A DNA stretch of 10,437 nt, taken from positions 1 to 10,437 of the forward strand of contig JACQQR010000005.1 in assembly GCA_016206875.1 (NCBI GenBank), read 5' to 3'. The DNA is from Candidatus Omnitrophota bacterium (GTDB lineage Bacteria > Omnitrophota > Omnitrophia > Omnitrophales > JACROU01). The notes beneath the pieces were generated by a model. That model saw nothing but the letters and a program-made list of their open reading frames with translations. It had not been told where the DNA came from and did not search any database. A program made the position numbers and the translations under genes. How positions within the stretch are numbered: position 1 is the first letter of the stretch; each line of letters begins with the position of its first letter. Shown here piece by piece: positions 1-5,500 of the stretch.

Positions 1-821
1 ACGCCGTGATAGGCCGATTGCGTGATGGCGTTTTCTTCGGCATGCGAGCATAGGCATTCGTCAAGCCGCGTGCCCGAAGCGGTAAAGTCGTTACAGCGCG
101 GACATCCGCCCTCGCTGCAATTTTTCACGCCGCGCGGCGTGCCGTTGTAGCCGGTAGAGATAATACGTTTGTCTTTAGCGATCACCGAGGCCACTTTGCG
201 CTTGATGCAGTTGGAGCGAAGCGCTACGACGCGCGCAATGCCCATAAAATATTCGTCCCAATCCGGGCGTTTGGAGGCACGCGAAAGTTCTTTGACGATC
301 TCGATGACTTGCGCGCGAAGCGCCTCGCGCGTTGTGTTATTTTCCAAGGTGAGCGTGGCCAGTGCGATTGTACCGTCTAGATTTTGCGCGTTGACATCAC
401 CCGCAGCTTCACGTTTTTCGAGCGCGACAAATTGTTCAAAACTGCCCGGATCACTTTCCCGAGCGCGGGTTTTCAAGCGAGTAAAACGAATTTCAGGAGT
501 GGCAGAAATATGAAGAAGGATGAAATCTTTTCTTTTTTGAAAAGCGCGGGCCTCGCTGGGATTGCGGAAAGAATCGATCACATAATTTTTATCGGCCTCC
601 AGGCGGCCCAAAATGGTTTCGGCCAAAACCGCCGGGCCATGCTCGGTGCGCAGGCGGTTACCGATATGAATTAAATTCTCGCGCGTAATTTCTTTTCCCG
701 CGGCCGCAAGCTCGTCGCGAAGCACATCAGACAAAGAAAGATAATGGAAGTTAAGCGATTTAAGAATCTCCGCCGCCTCACCCTTCCCCGCCCCATTTTT
801 TCCCGTCAAACCGATAATCAA
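1..821 (-). CDS. P-loop nucleotide-kinase-like domain fused to dCMP deaminase (3' end cut by window edge)
   Basis: The visible 273 codons encode two domains. Residues 1-190 form a P-loop NTPase: after the start comes GLTGKNGAGKGEAAEIL, shaped like the adenylate-kinase loop GxxGxGKGT but with Glu in place of the Thr. It is followed by LSDVLRDEL, NRLRTEHGPAV, a VIDSFRNPSEA strand and RFTRLKTRARESDPGSFEQF, which resembles archaeal UPF0200/dephospho-CoA-kinase-like proteins. From about residue 196 a zinc-dependent deoxycytidylate deaminase begins: RPDWDEYFMGIA, then GYNGTPRGV, a Cys-rich loop (NCSEGGCPRC) and the catalytic HAEENAI. The PCxxC zinc motif should lie beyond the window. Known family role: dCMP to dUMP, feeding dTMP synthesis; fungal Dcd1 and the anti-phage AvcD proteins also carry an N-terminal P-loop domain. 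Start is TTG at 821, chosen because GAGAGG lies six bases upstream and no in-frame ATG precedes the P-loop. Whether the N-domain is a kinase or an allosteric nucleotide sensor is open. Confidence 0.88.
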   Translation of the reverse strand, partial: MIIGLTGKNGAGKGEAAEILKSLNFHYLSLSDVLRDELAAAGKEITRENLIHIGNRLRTEHGPAVLAETILGRLEADKNYVIDSFRNPSEARAFQKRKDFILLHISATPEIRFTRLKTRARESDPGSFEQFVALEKREAAGDVNAQNLDGTIALATLTLENNTTREALRAQVIEIVKELSRASKRPDWDEYFMGIARVVALRSNCIKRKVASVIAKDKRIISTGYNGTPRGVKNCSEGGCPRCNDFTASGTRLDECLCSHAEENAITQSAYHG

Positions 822-853
822 TTCGCACCTCTCTTCTGGTAAAAAAGTGCCAC

Positions 854-862
854 ATTGTAGCA
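854..862 (-). promoter_or_regulatory. Extended -10 promoter for the deaminase gene
   Basis: On the minus strand TGC-TACAAT (862-854) matches an extended -10 (TGnTATAAT) with one mismatch. The -35 region at 17-base spacing is poor, which the TG extension can compensate for. Transcription would start near 847, giving a leader of about 25 bases that contains the GAGAGG ribosome site for the TTG start. The site lies in the 57-base gap after the protease stop, so the deaminase could be transcribed independently of the AT-rich genes upstream. Confidence 0.4.
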
Positions 863-878
863 GGAATTGCGAGAAAAA

Positions 879-1316
879 CTAATCGAGATATGCTCGATTG
901 GCTTTATAGTTCATAGTGAGAGTCATTTCAGAAAGAAGGCCTGCAAAACCTAGAATTACTGGCACTTCATCTGTATCTGCAAAATAACATTGCATCTCGG
1001 CTTCTTTGGTTACATTGCCTTTTTGATCCAAAAGCACGTATTTAACTTTTCCAAATTCTACAGGAATGGCACAAACTTCTTTTGAGTTAATACCTTTCAT
1101 TTTTTCTTTGCCGAGCATTGTGCGTTCGATTTCTTCCGAAATTCTTTTGGGAATCAAACTGATGTAAGCTCCCGTATCAATAATTCCATTCAAAAATAAA
1201 TAATCATTGCTTTCTTTTTTCTTAATTCCAATCAGAGCTTCCAATCGAATCACTTCGACTTTTTCCCTGGAATCAGGATGGATGTAATTACTATTGCGAA
1301 ATGTAAGCTGAATCAT
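879..1316 (-). CDS. Retropepsin-like (clan AA) aspartic protease
   Basis: A 145-residue single-domain protein. It has the hallmark of the retroviral-type aspartic protease fold: hydrophobic-hydrophobic-Asp-Thr-Gly-Ala in GIIDTGAYISLIP, catalytic D47-T48-G49, followed by a helix (KRISEEIE). The C-terminal counterpart PVILGFAGLLSEMTLTMNY is the typical hydrophobic-hydrophobic-Gly turn and terminal strands (ILG at 121-123). One DTG motif per chain means the active enzyme should be a homodimer. No signal peptide or membrane segment, so it is probably cytoplasmic. The gene starts 14 bases after the stop of the DUF5678-like gene and is surely co-transcribed with it. Its own ribosome site is weak, so translation may be coupled. 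This protease family is often found beside DUF5678 genes in archaea and bacteria; the substrate is unknown. Low GC (about 33-37 % in sampled lines). Confidence 0.85.
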   Translation of the reverse strand: MIQLTFRNSNYIHPDSREKVEVIRLEALIGIKKKESNDYLFLNGIIDTGAYISLIPKRISEEIERTMLGKEKMKGINSKEVCAIPVEFGKVKYVLLDQKGNVTKEAEMQCYFADTDEVPVILGFAGLLSEMTLTMNYKANRAYLD

Positions 1317-1330
1317 GATGGAGAGGCATC

Positions 1331-1570
1331 CTACAAAATACAGTGCGGGTCTTCAACATACAGGAGGGGAATATCCTCGAATGGCTTTTTCTTGGTGAGG
1401 CTTTTTACTCGCTCTTCTACAGAAGAGATTTTTTTATCGCTAGCGATCACTTGATTATGAAACACCGCAATCCATTTGCCTTGGTGCGTACGGGTAAGTT
1501 GGGTCCATTGCTTTTGGGCCCAGCGAAAATTTTGTAAAAATTCGTGATTGATGTTCACTGCTTTCTTCAT
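1331..1570 (-). CDS. DUF5678-like small protein
   Basis: A 79-residue protein read from ATG 1570 (MKKAVNINHEF). An in-frame TTG at 1582 would add MGVP, but GGGGGTG sits at the right distance before the ATG, so I prefer the shorter form. The core QGKWIAVFHNQVIASDKKISSVEERVKSL matches the DUF5678 pattern: a GKW(I/V)A hairpin, then VIASdk, then an amphipathic helix, ending in a strand (IPLLYVEDP). It is small, soluble and has no catalytic motif that I recognise. It is first in a two-gene operon with the aspartic protease 14 bases downstream. DUF5678 proteins commonly pair with such proteases, which suggests the small protein is a substrate, inhibitor or adaptor; that is inference. A recognisable promoter precedes it. 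Confidence 0.75.
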   Translation of the reverse strand: MKKAVNINHEFLQNFRWAQKQWTQLTRTHQGKWIAVFHNQVIASDKKISSVEERVKSLTKKKPFEDIPLLYVEDPHCIL

Positions 1571-1592
1571 TGGCACCCCCAATCTGAGAGTA

Positions 1593-1622
1593 AGTTTAAC
1601 TCATGTCTTGATTGTAAGTCAA
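1593..1622 (-). promoter_or_regulatory. Sigma70-type promoter for the DUF5678/protease operon
   Basis: On the minus strand TTGACT (1622-1617) is a five-of-six match to the -35 box. After an 18-base spacer, TAAACT (1598-1593) is a four-of-six -10. The start would fall near 1586, giving a very short leader before ATG 1570 that holds the GGGGGTG ribosome site. The sequence just upstream (1623-1650) is almost pure A/T and could act as an UP element. The promoter makes this operon independent of the toxin-antitoxin pair upstream. Confidence 0.5.
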
Positions 1623-1645
1623 TAAATAATTCGTTTATTATTTAT
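1622..1645 (-). repeat. A/T-only 9-bp inverted repeat between toxin gene and the next promoter
   Basis: ATAAATAAT at 1622-1630 is the exact reverse complement of ATTATTTAT at 1637-1645, with a 6-base loop. The tenth position fails on one side. It begins 15 bases past the toxin stop and overlaps the first base of the -35 box of the DUF5678 operon. It may be a weak 3' hairpin for the toxin mRNA, an operator, or just low-complexity A/T sequence at an UP element. With only A-T pairs it is a poor terminator. Confidence 0.35.
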
Positions 1646-1660
1646 CAAATCTAGGAAACT

Positions 1661-1981
1661 CTAAAATCTCTTTTGAATCGCTACGGCCAGGTGAACTAAC
1701 GATTGAATATGAGCATTACGATAAACAACTTCCCGCTTCATCACAGAAAGCACCCAAACTTCTTTTGCTTGCGCCTGAATGGTGTAAATAATTCTGTACT
1801 GTGAATAAACCGTTCTCCAAAGCTGGACCGCTGTGCCTTTTAAAGGCTGCCCGAGAAATTCAGGCGCACTGGAGAGTTTATGTTCAATGGATGTAACGAT
1901 GGATTCAGTTAAACGGGCAGGAATTTTTGCAAAATCTTTCTTGATGTTCTGGTGCCAAACAACCTTGTAAGGCGCCATCAT
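1661..1981 (-). CDS. RelE/ParE-family toxin
   Basis: A 106-residue basic protein with the RelE/ParE superfamily layout: N-terminal strand YKVVWHQNIKKDFAKIP, helices to residue 40, then GQPLKGTAVQLWRTVYSQYRIIYTI (the family's G-x-PLKG...LWR...YRIIY core), a VWVLSVMKREVVYR segment equivalent to the usual vlxxGHRxxVY, and a C-terminal helix. Members are ribosome-dependent mRNA interferases (RelE) or gyrase poisons (ParE). The central and C-terminal Arg/Tyr residues fit the RelE type, but the His of the GHR motif is replaced by Met-Lys, so activity cannot be read with certainty. The start ATG (1981) overlaps the antitoxin stop as ATGA, which implies translational coupling; a second ATG follows at once. 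Cytoplasmic. Confidence 0.88.
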   Translation of the reverse strand: MMAPYKVVWHQNIKKDFAKIPARLTESIVTSIEHKLSSAPEFLGQPLKGTAVQLWRTVYSQYRIIYTIQAQAKEVWVLSVMKREVVYRNAHIQSLVHLAVAIQKRF

Positions 1982-2229
1982 TTTTTCTTGCGGCTCCTAT
2001 TCCATTTCAGAAGATCCTGGGAGCTAAGCGTATCATCTCGATGAAAACTGGCCAAACGCTCAGAACCTTGTTCCACTAACGATAAGTCTTCTCCCAATTC
2101 CAAAGCCACATTTACCAGCTTAGAAACCACGCAAGACATAGAAGCCTTTTCTGATTTAGAAAGAGCTTCCAAAACTTGATAGGTTTTAGGTTCTAATGTC
2201 ACATAAACTCGGGGTTGCACGGTGGGCAT
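1978..2229 (-). CDS. Ribbon-helix-helix antitoxin
   Basis: An 83-residue protein whose first half fits a ribbon-helix-helix (CopG/RelB-like) DNA-binding fold: a strand QPRVYVTLEP, helix KTYQVLEALSKSEKA, turn and helix SMSCVVSKLVNVALELGE. The second half (residues 47-83) is polar, ending WNRSRKKK, and is the expected flexible toxin-wrapping tail. Role: neutralises the downstream RelE/ParE toxin and, as a dimer with it, represses the operon. ATG 2229 is preceded seven bases away by a perfect AAGGAG. The gene order, 4-base overlap with the toxin and palindromes in the promoter are all standard for type II toxin-antitoxin operons. Confidence 0.85.
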   Translation of the reverse strand: MPTVQPRVYVTLEPKTYQVLEALSKSEKASMSCVVSKLVNVALELGEDLSLVEQGSERLASFHRDDTLSSQDLLKWNRSRKKK

Positions 2230-2267
2230 TGTTATTCTCCTTGAGCAAACTTATTTGCTACAAACGA

Positions 2268-2296
2268 AGTGTAACACTAGTGCATCATATGATCAA
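2268..2296 (-). promoter_or_regulatory. Toxin-antitoxin promoter with palindromic operators
   Basis: On the minus strand TTGATC (2296-2291) and TACACT (2273-2268), separated by 17 bases, form a plausible sigma70 promoter. Transcription would start near 2261, about 30 bases before the antitoxin ATG. Three palindromes fall on it: ATCATATGAT (2284-2293, perfect, overlapping the -35), CACTAGTG (2275-2282, perfect) and AGTGT-A-ACACT (2268-2278, overlapping the -10). These are the kind of sites a ribbon-helix-helix antitoxin would use for autorepression; the binding is inferred. Confidence 0.5.
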
Positions 2297-2390
2297 GAGA
2301 GATTTAAGCCAGCTAACACTTTTGTTAGTAATTATCAACCGCCTTGAGTGCCTTGGGTGCTTTTGGCAAAAGCAAGCGTGGTAGGAGAAA

Positions 2391-2437
2391 ATAACATAAA
2401 GTTGTTATTAAATCGATCTTTATAACATCTTGTTGTT
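2391..2437. repeat. Pair of 16-base direct repeats ATAACATnnnGTTGTT, 31 bp apart
   Basis: ATAACATAAAGTTGTT at 2391-2406 and ATAACATCTTGTTGTT at 2422-2437 differ only in the three central bases. Start-to-start spacing is 31 bases, close to three helical turns, so the same face of the DNA would be presented twice. Each copy is also a loose dyad (AACA...TGTT). This is the shape of a double operator for a dimeric regulator, but it lies about 100 bases upstream of the antitoxin promoter and no regulator is identified. Confidence 0.35.
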
Positions 2438-2477
2438 GTATTCTGCAACTTATTTATATTCAATAGGTTACGGCTGC

Positions 2478-2515
2478 ATTTACAATTTGTGCAATCCACT
2501 GAACAAATTGTAAAT
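2478..2515 (-). terminator. 13-bp perfect inverted repeat just after the giant gene (possible 3' hairpin)
   Basis: ATTTACAATTTGT (2478-2490) and ACAAATTGTAAAT (2503-2515) are exact reverse complements around a 12-base loop. The structure begins four bases after the stop codon (2520-2522) of the giant gene. As RNA it would be a 3' hairpin that could stop transcription or protect the long message. It is mostly A-U and no U-tract follows on the minus strand, so it is not a canonical intrinsic terminator. A binding site for a dimeric protein is the alternative. Confidence 0.45.
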
Positions 2516-2519
2516 CCAT

Positions 2520-5500
2520 CTAAGCCATCAAGTAAAGCGATTGTTCGAGACGCTGGTGAGTGGTGAAGCGGCGCAGGCGGCCAGCCAAAAGGCTGGGGGC
2601 ATCTTCGAGAATGGCTGGTCCTTCTGTGAAAACTCCTTCTTGGATGTCTGTCATAAATTGACGGTAAACATCTGGAAAATAATCGCGGAAATCGAGGCTG
2701 GCCACTTGCTCGGCAGCCTCAAACGTTATCTTCACCGCCTCCGGCGAGTTGCCGTAGCGGGCGGGTATTCCATTCTCAAGTTTGGATAGTTTAGCTCCCA
2801 AACTGGCGCCATCGATAGGAATCGAAACAAACTCCTCTATCATAAGAATTACATTCGGCAAATGTCGATAGGTGCCGTTTGCCAGAGGCTGTATAGGTGC
2901 TCTATTGATTCTTTCATACTCCCTTTGGGTCAATTCCATTTCGAGAAATCTCTTCATTTTCATATTATTACTTAATGCATGTCCGCCAAACAAACCCCTT
3001 CCCGGCCCGGGAAAAAATAATAAGCTGAATTGTTTCTTGTCAGCGATCCGCTTCAATGCTTTTTTTACAACATACCAAAATGATTCAACAGGGATTTCTT
3101 TCAATGCTTCATCTTGAGGATCAAGATCAAACGCGATTAAGGTCTTTCTACCTTCGTGATATCTTTCTAGCAATTTCAAATAACCGATTACTTTCTTTTT
3201 GGATTTGTCGATCACGGCAAGCCAGAAAAAATCGCCGCTATACCAAATATCTTTTGATAATGAACTTTCGCCGGTCAATTGATAAGACAAACCATGAGCG
3301 ATTCCCTTGACAACTTTGAAACGCAAGTTTTTTGCCAAACTCGCACTTGGATCTGGGTTATTTCCAAATTCTTCAGCAAAATCAAGGTCTATATCCCAAA
3401 GAGAAGATTTTTCTCTATCTCTAAATGGGTTGCTAATAGAACCCTCTTCCAAAAACTGGCCTAAAATATTTTGCGCTTCTTCTTGCCCCGCACACCCAGA
3501 GCGAGAAGAGGGAATGGCCATTTGTATTGCAGCTACTGTGATTGCCAAACCGTTTAACCCCATTTGATCTAAAGAGCTTTTAAAACGGCGAATTCCCTCT
3601 TCGGTCATGTCATCGGATAAAACTAAATCGGTAAATCCCCGGACCCGTTTCAAAGCTACATCTGGCTGTTTAAGATAATACGAGTAGAAATCAGGATTAA
3701 AATCACCGGTTTCAGAAATAAATTCAAGAATTTGATCTGTTTCGGCTTTTGATAAGTCAAAAGAAATTATTTGAGGCGCTATCATCCAGGCATATTTTTT
3801 TTGCAAATCTTCAGTGAAATAATCTTTTTCAAAATCGGCCTGACTAATACGATGCATGGCCTGGTACAACCCTTCCAGAAAAGACGGAGAGGGTTGGGGG
3901 TTTATTTGGAGAATCAAATCAACCAATTGAAGAAGTCGTTGAGGGTCTTTTCCCGCATCTTTGATATCCCATAATAAAATTCTAAGATACTCTAAATTTC
4001 CATTGGCTCTGGCGCCGCTAAATTGTATGAGCCTCACCAAGAGAGGCCACGTTATATAAAATTGTTCTCCTAAAATTTTCTTTAGCTTAGTTATTGTAAA
4101 AAAAATAGAATGATTTGCATAATCATCAAATGTCATTATTTCTGCACAAGAAGGTAGAAATGTGGGGAGCTTCGCACCAAAAAGATCGATCAGTACTTGA
4201 GGAGATACATTCAATAGTCTTCCTCCCTTTCTAAAATTTGCCGCAAAAAGTTTGAAGTCTTCTATGGAGTGAATATAATCTTTGTATTCCATTAATTTAA
4301 AAATACCCCATCGGAGTGCATGCATGCCCTGACCGGTTTCGCTTTCTCGAATGATTTCGGGCCAATAGCGTTTTAAATCCTCTCCAAATATCTCTTTGAG
4401 CCATGCAACCATCTGCTCTGCTTGCTTATTTGACCATTGTGAGTCATAACTGAAATAACAAACGAGACCTTCCCAGTAGGGTTCTAAATTTCCCAACAGA
4501 TTCCTCAGATTAGGCAAAGCTTGTCGGAACAAATATTCGAATTGAGGCTGGCTTCCCCGCCGCCCAAAGCTGTCTAAAGAAGCAGCACTAGATCTGAGCA
4601 TTTCTGCAAAATCTTTATTCAGGCCAAAATCCGCATGACTCTTCAAATCTTTTTCAAAAATATCCCTGGTTTGCTGTGGCAAACTATCCCAACGAATCTC
4701 ATGGAACCTGCCGATTACTTCTTCAAAAAGTTTCTTCGCTTCTTTTTTCCCCAAACTCTCTGCGACGACTGTGCCGGGGGCTTCATCGGTTGGAGGTTCT
4801 TCACGGGTTTGCTCGGGACCGGATGTGGGCGCGCCGGGAACTTCTCCAACTCGACGGTCACGTTTTTTGGTTCTTTTCTGTTTCGCTCTGGTGGGCTGTT
4901 CGCTTACTTTTATTTCTTTATCCGCTGGGACTTGCGATTCAACGGCAGTCGCTGTGCCGATTGCGCTAGTGGGTGCTATGCCCGGTGAAGAAGGCGGACT
5001 TCCCGCGTCACCCGATTCCGCTCCCTCGCGTTCGCTCGTTAATTGTGGAAGCAGCGCTTCCAGCTTGGCCGGATCGGTGATCAAATTTACCGGCTTCAAA
5101 TCGGCCAGCTCTGCCCTGAAATCCAAAAAGATATATTCTCCAGCTTCGGTTTCTGGATCTACAAAAGAATAGACCAGATAATATTGTCTGCGATGTTCTT
5201 TGATGCCGATAAAACGCTCGCCCCAAAGTTCATGCACCTGTTCCCCGAGATCCACCCAGGAGGCGAAGAACGCTTCTTCCACTTGATCGCGAATTACTGG
5301 ATCCAAGGCTTCGGGCATTTTTTGCACGGGAACAGCGTTTGCTGGTTGAGGCTCGGAAACTACGTGACGTGCCTTTGCAAAAATTCCAAATACTTTGTTC
5401 ACCGAAGCAGCCAGCCCATTTCGAACAGTCTCCATCATTCCTGCCTTTTCTTTTTTAAAGATACGGCGTAATTTTTGCAGACGGCCGTGCCGGTCGGGCG

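Larger units (their letters stand above)
2297..2519. other. AT-rich intergenic region without a convincing gene
   Basis: No credible coding sequence lies here; a 62-codon plus-strand reading frame (2196-2384) runs through the antitoxin start and has no ribosome site. The region holds a small hairpin (CTAACA/TGTTAG, 2313-2328), a 9-base tandem duplication GCCTTG(A/G)GT (2341-2358), a near-palindrome GCTTTTGGCAAAAGC (2359-2373), two direct repeats of ATAACATnnnGTTGTT, and a 13-bp inverted repeat just after the giant gene's stop. It separates the giant gene from the toxin-antitoxin operon. Confidence 0.5.

Noticed and set aside
169..674. Two plus-strand frames (169-513 and 384-674)
   Set aside because: They lie antisense to the P-loop/dCMP deaminase, whose motifs are unmistakable.
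822..878. Space for an AvcI-like regulatory RNA before the deaminase
   Set aside because: Only 57 bases, filled by a promoter and ribosome site; no structured RNA seen.
2313..2328. Hairpin CTAACA-CTTT-TGTTAG as a terminator
   Set aside because: Six weak base pairs without a U-tract in either direction.
2359..2373. GCTTTTGGCAAAAGC as a terminator or operator
   Set aside because: Short near-palindrome with no U-tract and no promoter elements around it.
4771..5172. 133-codon plus-strand open frame
   Set aside because: Antisense to the linker region of the giant gene; Ser/Ala-rich low-complexity translation, no ribosome site and no recognisable domain.
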